Origin: Candidatus Binatia bacterium
GTDB lineage: Bacteria > Desulfobacterota > Binatia > UBA1149 > JAJCZL01
DNA: 64,000 nt
Assembly: GCA_028278325.1 (NCBI GenBank)
Contig: JANQEO010000072.1
Span: forward strand, 1-64,000
Reading direction: 5' to 3'
The translations under genes were made by a program, and so were the position numbers. The notes under the pieces were generated by a model. It was given only the letters and a program-made list of their open reading frames with translations. It was not told the DNA's origin and made no database searches. Positions 25,730 to 34,991 of this stretch are shown piece by piece. Numbering within the stretch: the stretch's first letter is position 1; every line of letters starts with the position of its first letter.

Positions 25730-26857
25730 CTACTGCCAGACCAACTCGTGGAGACGCTCGAGGACGCCGTGGCCGGCGATCTCCAGAGGCGGCCCCTCAT
25801 CGAAACGGATCTCTTCGAGCCCCTGGGCCAACTGCCTGAGCTGCTCCGAAACCAGTATCTGACGCCCGTCACCCGCCTGTGCGATACGAGCGGCAAGCAA
25901 TTCCGCCTTGGCGAAACCATTGTACCCGTCGTTGACGGGTTCATAGGGGTGCAGACCGATGCGTAGCGGCAAGAGCACGTCCTTGCGGCCTTCGTCATAG
26001 GCGCGCAGGGCCCGTTGCACGGCCACCGCACAGACCAGGGCGTCATAGGCCTTGGCGAAGGCGACTATGAAGCTGCCCGCCTGACAACGAAGTTCCATGC
26101 CCGCGTGAGTGCGCACCGTGCAGCCGACCAGGGTGTCGAAGGTCTGCAGGATGTCGTTGACGTGGGCATCGGGGATGCATCCGACCCTGTCTGCGAAATC
26201 GGCGATCTCGCCCGACATCAAGACCAAACGTCCGTCTGCCGAGGTCGCCACCGGGGGCGCGGAAAATATCGAAGGCTCGGCCAACCGGCCTTCGCGCACA
26301 CTGACCTCGGCAAGGTCGAAAGCGCTCAGCTCACCGCCCTCGCGCAGAGCCGGCAAGTTGTCCGTGTCGCTCTCCTGGTACGCGAACTCTTCCCTGGCGG
26401 CCAAGGCTGTCGATTCGTCGAAGTCCTCCAGCGGAGCGCCATCGGGTTCGATCGCCTCGTTCGCTTCCGTATCTTCCCAGCCTCGTGCCGAAGCGGTATC
26501 GGATCCGGGCGGCAAAGCTGCCGGCTCCCACGACGAAGGCGACTCGAGGGCCGTAAGCTCCTGACGCAACTCGCGGCTCACGGCCTCCATCTCGTCGAAA
26601 TCCTCGGCCGTGAACTCGGATTCCTCAGGCACAGGTCCACCGCCGACCACGGCGGGCGGATAGAACTCCTGTCCGTAGCGAACCTTCTGCGCTCCACCGG
26701 GCTGCCAGAAGTTACGGCGGGTCTGACGCGGCAGGCCGACACCGGCGGCAAGCTCGGTGAAGCTCAACTGAGTAGCGGCGTTTTGAAGCTCGGCACCGCA
26801 CGCTCTACAGCGGGTGCTGCCCTTGCGGTTGGGGCGCTTGCAGCGGTTGCACCGCAT
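25730..26857 (-). CDS. Zinc-finger protein with degenerate class III cyclase domain
   Basis: About 375 residues from the ATG at 26857, which has GGAAGG six bases upstream; a longer frame to 26941 adds unconserved sequence. Residues 2-25 are a zinc finger/ribbon (CNRCKRPNRKGSTRCRACG). An acidic, probably disordered linker (about 60-205) follows. Residues 210-370 align with the cyclase homology domain, with RIGLHPYEPVNDGYNG for the loop and AELLAARIAQAGDGRQILVS for the end. Both metal aspartates are missing: the F-x-D-x-x-G strand reads MSGEIADF and the G-D-G loop reads CQAGSFIVAF. It cannot cyclise nucleotides by the usual mechanism and is probably a binding or regulatory module. Confidence 0.7.
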   Translation of the reverse strand: MRCNRCKRPNRKGSTRCRACGAELQNAATQLSFTELAAGVGLPRQTRRNFWQPGGAQKVRYGQEFYPPAVVGGGPVPEESEFTAEDFDEMEAVSRELRQELTALESPSSWEPAALPPGSDTASARGWEDTEANEAIEPDGAPLEDFDESTALAAREEFAYQESDTDNLPALREGGELSAFDLAEVSVREGRLAEPSIFSAPPVATSADGRLVLMSGEIADFADRVGCIPDAHVNDILQTFDTLVGCTVRTHAGMELRCQAGSFIVAFAKAYDALVCAVAVQRALRAYDEGRKDVLLPLRIGLHPYEPVNDGYNGFAKAELLAARIAQAGDGRQILVSEQLRQLAQGLEEIRFDEGPPLEIAGHGVLERLHELVWQ

Positions 26858-26998
26858 GACGCCTTCCCGGCGCCGCTTGCGGCCGTCCGGCACATGTAGA
26901 GGGCTTCGATGTTGGCGGTTCGTGAAGTGCACTCGGACCATCCGGCAGGATAAGTTGCCTATAGATAAATACTACACCTGCGGGGTGGCTCTCGGACA

Positions 26999-27009
26999 AC
27001 ACTTTTTGA
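26999..27009 (-). repeat. Shared 11-mer, copy 1 (upstream of the pseudo-cyclase gene)
   Basis: On the minus strand TCAAAAAGTGT; an exact second copy lies at 30552-30562, 53 bp before the first PQQ-dehydrogenase gene. This copy is 142 bp upstream of the pseudo-cyclase start and 10 bp after the second PQQ-dehydrogenase stop. The copies flank the dehydrogenase pair and are both upstream of a minus-strand gene. Chance occurrence is possible. Confidence 0.3.
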
Positions 27010-27018
27010 CGCTACGAA

Positions 27019-28530
27019 TCAGGGGGCCGGCACGATCTTGAACATTTCGCCGTCGAGATGATCCAATACATAGAGTTCGCCACGTGCATCCTCTGCGAAC
27101 GAGGAGATGGTTTCCATGTCCAGACCCTGGGCCGGCTTCAGCGAGGCGGTCACGTCATCCTGCTCGGCCACCATCTCGTTGACTACGCGGAGGGTCTTCA
27201 CGAAGGGCGAGCAATAGTCGGAGTAGAAGTATTCGCCGTGGCGTTCGGGTATAGCGCACCCGCGATATACGAACCCGCCGGTGATCGAGCACCCCTGGCG
27301 GTGGCCGTAGTCGAGAACCGGCATGGTAAAGCCGGTGGGAGGATCGGGGCAGTCGGGGTCCGGGGCCGGCTCGTAACAGTGACCGTCGCCTTCGAAGATG
27401 TCCCAGCCGAAGTTGAGCCCGCCACTACCCCCGGCAGCCTCATAAGAAATCTCTTCCCAAAGGTTCTGCCCGACGTCGGCGATGTAGAGATCTCCGTTCG
27501 CCCGGTCGAAACTGAAACGCCAGGGGTTGCGCAGCCCTTTTGCCCAGATCAGCCCTAGGAGGTCGCCGGCATCCTTGCCAGGGTTGCTCGGAGGAACTGC
27601 ATAATAGGGCTCGTCGTCGACGTCGACGTCAAGGCGCAGCATCTTACCCAATACTGTCGAATCGGCCTGACCGGTCTCGAAGGGATCGCCCCCTCCGCCG
27701 CCATCCCCCATCCCCACATAGAGGTAGCCGTCGGATCGGAACGCCACCTGGCCGCCGTTGTGGTTGCCCCTGGGTTGCGGGATGGTCAGCAGCACGACAC
27801 CGCTATCAGGATCGGTGACGTCCGGGTTGTCAGCGCTGACCTCGTAGCGCTCGATAACGGTGGCACCGTCGTTGTCGGTATAGTTGACGAAGAAGCGGCG
27901 GTTGTTTTCGAAGTCCGGGTGAAAGGCCAGGCTGAGCAGCCCCTGCTCCACGCAGCAAGAAACTTTCTCGTGGATGTTGAGGAATGGCTGAGGGACCAGA
28001 GCTCCGTCCTTGATGAGCCTGATCCGTCCCGGCTGCTCGACGACGACGAGACGGCGAGGGTCCAGGGGAGGAGCCGCGGCATGCACCGGCCTGTCGAGAG
28101 CGTCGCTGACCAGTTGCACGGCCAACTCATCTCCTTCTGCAGCATCTATCCCCGCACACAGTCCGCGCTCGTCCTCTAGCGTGCAAAAGGCCGAGCATCC
28201 GTCGCCGTCTTCGGCTCCGCCGTCGTCGCATTCTTCAGGCGACTCGATGATGCCGTCACCGCAGCAGGGCGGGCAGACCAATTCGACGCCGATACCGACC
28301 GCCTTGCGTATGCAGGCGAGGCCGTCGGTCGCATCGAAACTCCCGGAGCTGTCGACATCGCACACACAGTTCCGACAGGTGGCCGCACCGACGGCCGTCT
28401 TGAGAATGTGCAGGCAGTCACTGGTGACAGGGACGAGTTCCGTGCCCACCGGGACCCCGCAGGTGCCAGACCCCGAGACGACCGATGGCCCCCACAGAAT
28501 CCCCGCGAGCGCCATGCTTACGATGTGCAT
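27019..28530 (-). CDS. Secreted PQQ-dependent sugar dehydrogenase with dockerin-like and Cys-rich repeats (paralogue 2)
   Basis: A 503-residue exported quinoprotein beginning at ATG 28530 with a short signal (MHIVSMALAGILWGPSVVSG). Residues 40-75 contain a dockerin-like calcium loop (CDVDSSGSFDATDGLACIRK), followed by a myxococcal disulfide repeat (CGDGIIESPEECDDG..GDGCSAFC). Residues 135-500 are the soluble glucose/aldose dehydrogenase beta-propeller: VVEQPGRIRL, LLSLAFHPDF, GNHNGGQVAF (catalytic His), LYVGMGDGGGGGDP, and GLRNPWRFSFDR (PQQ-binding Arg/Asn). It oxidises sugars at the cell exterior with PQQ. Only 1 bp separates it from the upstream paralogue stop, so translation is coupled. 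No PQQ synthesis genes are in the window. Confidence 0.87.
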   Translation of the reverse strand: MHIVSMALAGILWGPSVVSGSGTCGVPVGTELVPVTSDCLHILKTAVGAATCRNCVCDVDSSGSFDATDGLACIRKAVGIGVELVCPPCCGDGIIESPEECDDGGAEDGDGCSAFCTLEDERGLCAGIDAAEGDELAVQLVSDALDRPVHAAAPPLDPRRLVVVEQPGRIRLIKDGALVPQPFLNIHEKVSCCVEQGLLSLAFHPDFENNRRFFVNYTDNDGATVIERYEVSADNPDVTDPDSGVVLLTIPQPRGNHNGGQVAFRSDGYLYVGMGDGGGGGDPFETGQADSTVLGKMLRLDVDVDDEPYYAVPPSNPGKDAGDLLGLIWAKGLRNPWRFSFDRANGDLYIADVGQNLWEEISYEAAGGSGGLNFGWDIFEGDGHCYEPAPDPDCPDPPTGFTMPVLDYGHRQGCSITGGFVYRGCAIPERHGEYFYSDYCSPFVKTLRVVNEMVAEQDDVTASLKPAQGLDMETISSFAEDARGELYVLDHLDGEMFKIVPAP

Positions 28531-28531
28531 C

Positions 28532-30499
28532 CTACTGGCCCGGAACGATCTTGAAGACCTCTCCTCCGAACAGATCCGTGATGTAGAGCTCCCCGCGAGC
28601 ATCCTCACCGTAGGATGAGATACTTGCAATGGAGAAGCCACCGCCCGGCGCCACGTCGGCGCTGCGGTCGGCGGTGTTCTGGGGCACACCGCCGATCAGC
28701 TCGAAGGTACGGATGAAGTCCGAACAGAAGTCCGAATAGAAGTAAGTCCCGGCAAGGTCCGGAAGCGCGCAGCCTCTGTACACGAAGCCGCCGGTGATGG
28801 AACAGCCTTGGCCATGCCCGTATTCGAGTACAGGCATGGTGAAGCCGGTGGGAGGGTTCGGGCACATCGGTGCGGGATCCGGCTCGAAGCAGTGGCCGTC
28901 ACCCTCGAAGATGTCCCACCCGAAGTTGAGACCGCCGCCGCTCGCCGCAGGTTCGTAGGAAACTTCTTCCCACTGGTTCTGGCCCACATCGCCGATGTAG
29001 AGGTCGCCGGTGCCGCGATCGAAGCTGAAACGCCACGGATTCCGTAGCCCCTTGGCCCAGATCAAGCCGAGGGGATCGCCGGCTCCCGCGTTCGGGTTGG
29101 TAGGCGGCACCGCATAGAAGGGTGCCGTCTCCACATCGACGTCCAGCCTAAGCATCTTTCCCAGCAGCGTCGTGTCGTCCTGGCCGGTCTCGTCCGGATC
29201 TCCAGCCCCACCACCGTCGCCCATGCCCACGTAGAGATATCCGTCCGAACCGAAGGCGATCTGTCCGCCGTTGTGGTTGCTGTCCGTCTGGGTGATCACC
29301 AGCAGTATCTCGTCGCTGTTCGGGTCTGCCAGGTCGGGGTCGCCGGCTTGGGCTTCATAACGCGCGATTACGGTGTTGCCTGCGTTGTTCGTGTAGTTGA
29401 CGAAGAAGCGCCGATTGTTCTCGTAGTCGGGATGGAAGGCCACGCTCAACAACCCTCGCTCCCCTCCGCTTAGAACATCAGATGTGATGTCGAGGAAGGG
29501 AGTCCCGAGCAGAGTCTCGTTGATGAGGTCGAGGATGCGGATGCGCCCCGGCTGCTCGACGATGAAAAGACGATAAGGATCCAGCGAAGGAGCCGCAACG
29601 TGCACCGGAGACGAGAGCCCGCTGGCTATCCTGACCGAATCCAGGTCGGTACCCGAGGTGCTCCCGACGCCGGCACAAACTGCGCTGGTGTCTTCCAGCT
29701 CGCAGGTCGCCGAGCAGCCGTCGCCGCCGACGATTCCGCCGTCGTCACACTCCTCGGGTGGATCGGCTACGCCGTCTCCGCACACCGCAGGGCATGTGCA
29801 ATCGAGCTGACATTGGCCGGGACAGGCCGCGTCGTCGAGGCCGTCGCATTCCTCGGAACCGCCGGCGATATCGTCGCCGCATACACCGCTGAGTAGAGCG
29901 ATAGAGTCATCGACATAGCTGTCGACGGTAGATTGATTCGCGGTCGCGTCGCCGACGGTAGTGCATCCACCTTTGTCTTCGGCTTTGCCGAACTTCGTCA
30001 CGAGCTTGCCTTCGGCCTTCGTGATGCACAGGGGATCGACCGGCGTGAGCTTCTTGGCCGCCTTCGAGTAACACTTCAAGATGCTCTTGGCGTCCTTGCC
30101 GACAGCCTTGAGCTTGGTGGATGCGCACCGGCGTGAGGATATGTCAGACGTGTAGGGAAGTGCGGCCGTCGCATCCGCAACGAATGCGAGGGTCTCTACT
30201 TCCATGTCGTCCGCGTCGCCCGGGTTCGCACAGCCGCCCTTCTGCTCGGCTTTGAAAAACTGGAGAGCGTACTTCTGCTGGGCCTTGGACACGCACGTGG
30301 GATCTACGGCCTCATCCTTCTTGGCTGCCCTGGATTCGCACACCAGCAGCTTCGCAGCTTCCTTCCCCGTGGCCACGTACTTCGAGGATAGGCACCTGGC
30401 ATCGGGCGGCACCGCTGCGTAGCCGCCTACGGGGGACAAGAGAGGTCCCGAAGCGAGCGAGATCGCAACCGTTAGTAAGAAGGTTCTCGAGCCAGACAT
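28532..30499 (-). CDS. Secreted PQQ-dependent sugar dehydrogenase with N-terminal Cys-rich repeats (paralogue 1)
   Basis: A 655-residue exported protein. A signal peptide (about 1-28, LLTVAISLASGPLLSPVGGYA) is followed by two repeats of about 75 residues, each built as C-x(n)-K-x-K-x-C..A-A-K-K..P-x-C-x-x-K-A..K-A-E-x-K-G-G-C. A disulfide repeat region (CGDGVADPPEECDDG) follows, then the sugar-dehydrogenase propeller (about 270-655) with NHNGGQIAFGSDGYLYVGMG and GLRNPWRFSFDRGTG. The catalytic part is highly similar to the downstream gene, showing tandem duplication with exchanged N-terminal modules. The helical Lys/Cys repeats may bind the surface or another protein. The ATG has no strong ribosome site; an AT-rich TTATATAA lies about 25 bp upstream. 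Confidence 0.87.
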   Translation of the reverse strand: MSGSRTFLLTVAISLASGPLLSPVGGYAAVPPDARCLSSKYVATGKEAAKLLVCESRAAKKDEAVDPTCVSKAQQKYALQFFKAEQKGGCANPGDADDMEVETLAFVADATAALPYTSDISSRRCASTKLKAVGKDAKSILKCYSKAAKKLTPVDPLCITKAEGKLVTKFGKAEDKGGCTTVGDATANQSTVDSYVDDSIALLSGVCGDDIAGGSEECDGLDDAACPGQCQLDCTCPAVCGDGVADPPEECDDGGIVGGDGCSATCELEDTSAVCAGVGSTSGTDLDSVRIASGLSSPVHVAAPSLDPYRLFIVEQPGRIRILDLINETLLGTPFLDITSDVLSGGERGLLSVAFHPDYENNRRFFVNYTNNAGNTVIARYEAQAGDPDLADPNSDEILLVITQTDSNHNGGQIAFGSDGYLYVGMGDGGGAGDPDETGQDDTTLLGKMLRLDVDVETAPFYAVPPTNPNAGAGDPLGLIWAKGLRNPWRFSFDRGTGDLYIGDVGQNQWEEVSYEPAASGGGLNFGWDIFEGDGHCFEPDPAPMCPNPPTGFTMPVLEYGHGQGCSITGGFVYRGCALPDLAGTYFYSDFCSDFIRTFELIGGVPQNTADRSADVAPGGGFSIASISSYGEDARGELYITDLFGGEVFKIVPGQ

Positions 30500-30551
30500 A
30501 CGGGGGCGGGTCCGAAGGCCCTTATATAACCGAACGCTCGGCTATAACCAG

Positions 30552-30562
30552 ACACTTTTTGA
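30552..30562 (-). repeat. Shared 11-mer, copy 2 (upstream of the PQQ dehydrogenase genes)
   Basis: An exact match of the TCAAAAAGTGT element at 26999-27009. Here it is 53 bp before the start of the first sugar-dehydrogenase gene, close to two GGTTATA direct repeats in the same promoter region. An activator or promoter element is possible; it is not demonstrated. Confidence 0.3.
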
Positions 30563-30610
30563 GGACCGCTGCTGACAAACGCCGCCCGCATACGCTAGAT
30601 ATACGGGTGC

Positions 30611-33600
30611 GTGACCCAACTTCCCTTCAACCCCCTGGTTAGCGACTGGTTCGGAGCCAATTTCCAGGCACCCACCGATGTCCAACTGGGGGGTTGGCGG
30701 TCGATCGCGGAAGGCCGAAACACCCTGATCGCGGCGCCGACGGGTTCCGGTAAGACGCTGGCCGCCTTCCTCTGGCAGATAAACTCGTTGGTCGAGGAAG
30801 CCGTCGCCGGCAAGCTCGACGATCGCATTCACACTGTCTATGTCTCTCCCCTCAAGGCTCTCGGTAACGACATCCGCAAGAACCTGAGCGTACCCCTGGA
30901 GGAAATCGTCGAACTCGGGCGCGACAGGGGACTGGAACTGGGCGACCTCAGGGTCGCTGTGCGTTCAGGTGACACGCCGCAGCGGGAACGGCAACTGCAG
31001 GTCAAACGGCCTCCCCACATCCTCATAACGACTCCCGAGTCGCTCTACATTCTCCTGACCGCAGAGAAGAGCAGGCAGGCCTTGGCCCATGCCCGCACGG
31101 TGATCGTCGACGAGATCCACGCCGTGGCGCCCGACAAGCGAGGTGCACATCTCTCGCTGTCGTTGGAGCGGCTGGATGCCCTCGCCGGCAGGCCCCTGCA
31201 GCGAATCGGGCTGTCGGCCACGCAGAAGCCCATCGAAAGAGTAGCCGCCCTCCTCACCGGTGCGCGCCCGGAGGAGGACGCAAGCGCCGCATGCAACATC
31301 ATCGATGCCGGCCACCGACGAGAACTCGAACTGAGCATAGAAACCGCCGACTTCGAGCTTGGTACCATCGCTAGCCACGAACAAAGGGCCGAGATCTACG
31401 AGAGAATCGCCGAACTGTCGGCACAAAACAGGACCACCATCGTGTTCGTCAACACGCGGCGCCTGGTCGAGAGGGTCGCTCATGCCCTCAGCGAGCTGAT
31501 CGGTAAAGACAAGGTTGCCGCCCACCATGGCAGCTTGTCCAGAGAGACGCGCCTCGCGGCGGAAGAAGGCCTCAAGAACGGAACGATACCTGTGGTGGTA
31601 GCGACTGCCTCGCTAGAGCTGGGCATCGACGTGGGCCACATCGATCTCGTCGTGCACCTGGGCGCGCCACGATCGATAGCTACGCTCCTGCAGAGGGTCG
31701 GACGCTCCGGCCACGTGCTCGGCGCGGTTCCACGCGGCGTTCTCTTCCCCTTAACGCGCGATGACCTCGTGCAATCGGCTGCAGCGGTGAAGGCAGTCTA
31801 CGAAGGCGAGCTCGACAGCGTAGACATCCCGGAGAACAACCTCGACATACTCAGCCAACAGATCGTCGCTTCGGTTGCCGCCGCCGAGACCACCGTCGAC
31901 GATTTGTGGGCCATGGTCCGGCGCTCTCACTGCTACCGGCGCCTGCAACGCGAGGAGTTCGAGGCCGTTCTCGAGACGCTGGCCGAAGGCGTCTCGACCC
32001 GCAGGGGCAGGCGAGCCGCCCACATCCATTACGATCGTGTCAACGGCCGCCTCAGGGGCAGGCGCGGAGCGCGTCTGGCCGCGATCACCGGCGGCGGAGC
32101 GATCCCGGACACGGCCGACTACGATGTCATCGAAGAACCCGCGGAGGTCTTCATCGGAAAGGTCAATGAAGACTTTGCCGTCGAAAGCCTCGCCGGCGAT
32201 GTATTCCTTCTCGGCAACCGTCCTTGGCGCATACAGCGCGTGACCGCGGGACAAATGCGCGTCGTCGATGCCGAGGGCGCGTCCCCCACTGTTCCGTTCT
32301 GGCTCGGAGAGGGCGCGGCGCGCTCCGCGGAACTCTCCGAGGCCGTCTCCGAGTTGAGAGTGCAAATCGCCGAACGACTCGACGAACCCGATGGCGCTGC
32401 CGATTGGCTACAGCAACAGTGCCGGCTCGATCGCGACGGAGCCGAGCAGCTGGTGGCTTATGTGAGAGATTCCTTGGCCATGCTGGGGACACTGCCGACC
32501 ACGGACACCATCGTTGCCGAACGTTTCTTCGACGAAGCCGGAGGCATGCAACTGGTCCTACACGCTCCGCTGGGAGGCAGGATCAACCGCGCTCTCGGCC
32601 TGTCTTTGCGAAAGAAGTTCTGTCGCACCTTCGACTTCGAGCTGCAGGCGGCCGCCACCGACGACGGCGTCATACTGTCCCTGGGCGAACAGCACAGCTT
32701 CCCGCTCGACAGCGTCTTCTCCATGCTCAACTCGCGGGTCTTCGAGAAGGACCTCGTGCAAGCCTCCCTTGCTTCGCCGATGTTCACCAACCGCTGGCGT
32801 TGGAACGCGACACGGTCGCTTGCACTCCTCCGTCACAACGGGGGCAAGAAAGTCCCGATGCCCATCCAGCGCATGCGCGCTGAAGATCTCCTGGCCGCGG
32901 TGTTCCCGGCGCAGATAGGATGCCAGGACAACAGAGCGGGAGACATAGAACTACCCGACCATCCGCTGGTCAACGAGACCATCGGTGACTGCCTGCACGA
33001 GGCGATGGACTCGGATGGGTTGCGCAACGTGCTCGAGCGCATCGAAAACGGTGCCGTGCGCACTGTGGCGATAGAAACACCCGCCCCCTCCCCTTTGTGT
33101 CACGAGATCCTCAACGCCAATCCCTATGCGTTTCTCGACGATGCGCCCCTCGAAGAACGCCGCGCACGCGCAGTGAGCCTGAGACGCACCGATCCCTCGC
33201 TTGCGAGCGGTCTGGGATCACTCGACGCAGAGGCGGTGGCCGAGGTCAGACGTCAGGCCTGGCCCCAGGCCCGTGACCGAGACGAGGTTCACGATGCCCT
33301 CTTGAGCCTCGTCGTCGTTCCGGAAACCAAGACCAGCGCTTGGGAACAGGGCCAAAGCAACGATCAAACAGAGAACAAGCAGGACCCGATAAACGAACTG
33401 ACTGCAGAGCGCCGGATCGTGCGCATGCACTTCGAAGACGGGCGGCCGAACATGTTCGTAGCAGCCGAGAGGGCGAACATGGCAGCCGCGGCCTATCCCG
33501 ATGCTCGTTTCACGCCACGGCCGGAGCAAATCGTATACGGGGCCGGCTCCACCGTCAGGGGAGGTGGCGCGGCCGGCGAAGACGAGGCCGTCGACGAGAT

Positions 33601-34984
33601 AGTCGGAGGCTGGATGGAAGCGCTCGGGCCGGTCAGCGAAGCCTCTTTGTCGTCATTACTGTCTTTGCCTCAGGCCCGGGTTGCGGCGGCTCTCGCACGA
33701 CTGGAAGCCGAAGGCGTGGTGATCCGCGGGGAGTTCTTCCCAAGCAAGGGTGACGAGTCACGGCAGTGGTGCGAACGGACTTTGCTCGCGCGCATATACA
33801 GGCTGACCATCGGGCGCCTGCGCAGCGAGATCGAACCGGTCACGCCCGCCCAGTTCATGAAATTCGTCTTCGGCTGGCAACATGTCGCGTCCAACACGAG
33901 GCTGCACGGCAGAGACGGATTGTTCTCGGTCATCGGCCAGCTCCAGGGACTCGAATTGCCTGGGCCGGCTTGGGAAAGAGATGTGCTCCCCACCCGAATA
34001 GAGAACTACGAACCAGCCGACCTCGAGCAGCTTTGCCTGGCCGGCGAGGTCGCCTGGGGACGTCTTTCTCTGACCATCGAAGCGGATGACAAGGGACGGC
34101 GCAGCACGGGCAGGCGTCCTTCACCGAACCGCGCGGCGCCCCTGGCCTTCGTGCTCCGGCGCGAGCTCGAAGGGCTGCTGGCGCCCCTGCCGGAAGGCGA
34201 TACGTGGCGCGAAGGGCTCGGGCGTGATGCCGCACTGGTTCTCGATTACCTCAGACAGAGAGGAGCAAGCTTTCTTTCCGACATCGCACGTGACCTCAAG
34301 TTGCTCGCGGCACAGGCCGAAGACGCGCTCTGGGAACTTGTAGCCGGCGGGCTGGTCACAGGAGACGGCATCGCCGGCTTGCGCACGCTCCTGCTGCCGG
34401 ATCACAAGCGTAAGCAGGGCAGACGAGCCGCACTGGGCGCGAGCCCTAGACATCTACGGGCACTTCCCGGAGCGGGACGTTCGAACAAGCGTCTGATGCC
34501 GATCGGACGCTGGTCGTTGCTGCGACACGGCAACGAAGCGCCCGCCGCCGAAGACGAGCGGGTCGAATCCTCAGCGCGGCGGCTGCTGGCACGCTACGGG
34601 GTATTGTTCCGCGAACTCTGCGCAAGGGAGAAGTACCTTCCCCGCTGGCGCGAGCTGCTGCGCTGCCTGCGCCTCATGGAAGCTCGGGGCGAGATCAGGG
34701 GAGGCAGGTTCGTGTCCGGTTTCGTCGGTGAGCAGTTCGCCCTGCCTGAAGCCGTCGAGTCCTTGAGATCGGTGCGACGGCGCCCGCAAGATACCGATGT
34801 GATGCTCGTAGCAGCCGCCGACCCGCTCAATCTCGCGGGCATAGTCACACCGGGCACGAGGGTATCGCCCTTCTCCGGCCAGGTGATCGCCTATCACGAC
34901 GGCGAAGTGATCGATTCGGGTGAGCTGGGCGAGGTGAGAAGTCGCCTGCAATCACGCCTGGGCGCCAGGGACCGTCGCGGCTGA
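30611..34984 (+). CDS. lhr: ATP-dependent 3'-5' helicase Lhr
   Basis: A 1457-residue superfamily 2 helicase close to full-length bacterial Lhr (about 1500). The RecA cores carry Walker A APTGSGKT (residues 39-46), DEIH in VIVDEIHAV (motif II), SATQ (motif III) and LLQRVGRSGH (motif VI). These are followed by the Lhr winged-helix/beta-barrel core and the long C-terminal extension with repeated winged helices. The family unwinds DNA:RNA and DNA in repair. GTG is the start, chosen because it gives the conserved LPFNPLVSDWF beginning. Stops of this gene and the convergent pterin dehydratase are 7 bp apart. No helicase partner such as a nuclease or ligase adjoins it. Confidence 0.93.
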   Translation: MTQLPFNPLVSDWFGANFQAPTDVQLGGWRSIAEGRNTLIAAPTGSGKTLAAFLWQINSLVEEAVAGKLDDRIHTVYVSPLKALGNDIRKNLSVPLEEIVELGRDRGLELGDLRVAVRSGDTPQRERQLQVKRPPHILITTPESLYILLTAEKSRQALAHARTVIVDEIHAVAPDKRGAHLSLSLERLDALAGRPLQRIGLSATQKPIERVAALLTGARPEEDASAACNIIDAGHRRELELSIETADFELGTIASHEQRAEIYERIAELSAQNRTTIVFVNTRRLVERVAHALSELIGKDKVAAHHGSLSRETRLAAEEGLKNGTIPVVVATASLELGIDVGHIDLVVHLGAPRSIATLLQRVGRSGHVLGAVPRGVLFPLTRDDLVQSAAAVKAVYEGELDSVDIPENNLDILSQQIVASVAAAETTVDDLWAMVRRSHCYRRLQREEFEAVLETLAEGVSTRRGRRAAHIHYDRVNGRLRGRRGARLAAITGGGAIPDTADYDVIEEPAEVFIGKVNEDFAVESLAGDVFLLGNRPWRIQRVTAGQMRVVDAEGASPTVPFWLGEGAARSAELSEAVSELRVQIAERLDEPDGAADWLQQQCRLDRDGAEQLVAYVRDSLAMLGTLPTTDTIVAERFFDEAGGMQLVLHAPLGGRINRALGLSLRKKFCRTFDFELQAAATDDGVILSLGEQHSFPLDSVFSMLNSRVFEKDLVQASLASPMFTNRWRWNATRSLALLRHNGGKKVPMPIQRMRAEDLLAAVFPAQIGCQDNRAGDIELPDHPLVNETIGDCLHEAMDSDGLRNVLERIENGAVRTVAIETPAPSPLCHEILNANPYAFLDDAPLEERRARAVSLRRTDPSLASGLGSLDAEAVAEVRRQAWPQARDRDEVHDALLSLVVVPETKTSAWEQGQSNDQTENKQDPINELTAERRIVRMHFEDGRPNMFVAAERANMAAAAYPDARFTPRPEQIVYGAGSTVRGGGAAGEDEAVDEIVGGWMEALGPVSEASLSSLLSLPQARVAAALARLEAEGVVIRGEFFPSKGDESRQWCERTLLARIYRLTIGRLRSEIEPVTPAQFMKFVFGWQHVASNTRLHGRDGLFSVIGQLQGLELPGPAWERDVLPTRIENYEPADLEQLCLAGEVAWGRLSLTIEADDKGRRSTGRRPSPNRAAPLAFVLRRELEGLLAPLPEGDTWREGLGRDAALVLDYLRQRGASFLSDIARDLKLLAAQAEDALWELVAGGLVTGDGIAGLRTLLLPDHKRKQGRRAALGASPRHLRALPGAGRSNKRLMPIGRWSLLRHGNEAPAAEDERVESSARRLLARYGVLFRELCAREKYLPRWRELLRCLRLMEARGEIRGGRFVSGFVGEQFALPEAVESLRSVRRRPQDTDVMLVAAADPLNLAGIVTPGTRVSPFSGQVIAYHDGEVIDSGELGEVRSRLQSRLGARDRRG

Positions 34985-34991
34985 GCGGCAC

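Noticed and set aside
24979-26046. Open frame antisense to the MBL gene and the pseudo-cyclase region
   Set aside because: The plus-strand MBL motifs are complete; the antisense product is Arg/Ser-rich and has no domain.
28531-28689. Extended N-terminus of PQQ dehydrogenase paralogue 2
   Set aside because: It overlaps paralogue 1; ATG 28530 gives a clean signal peptide.
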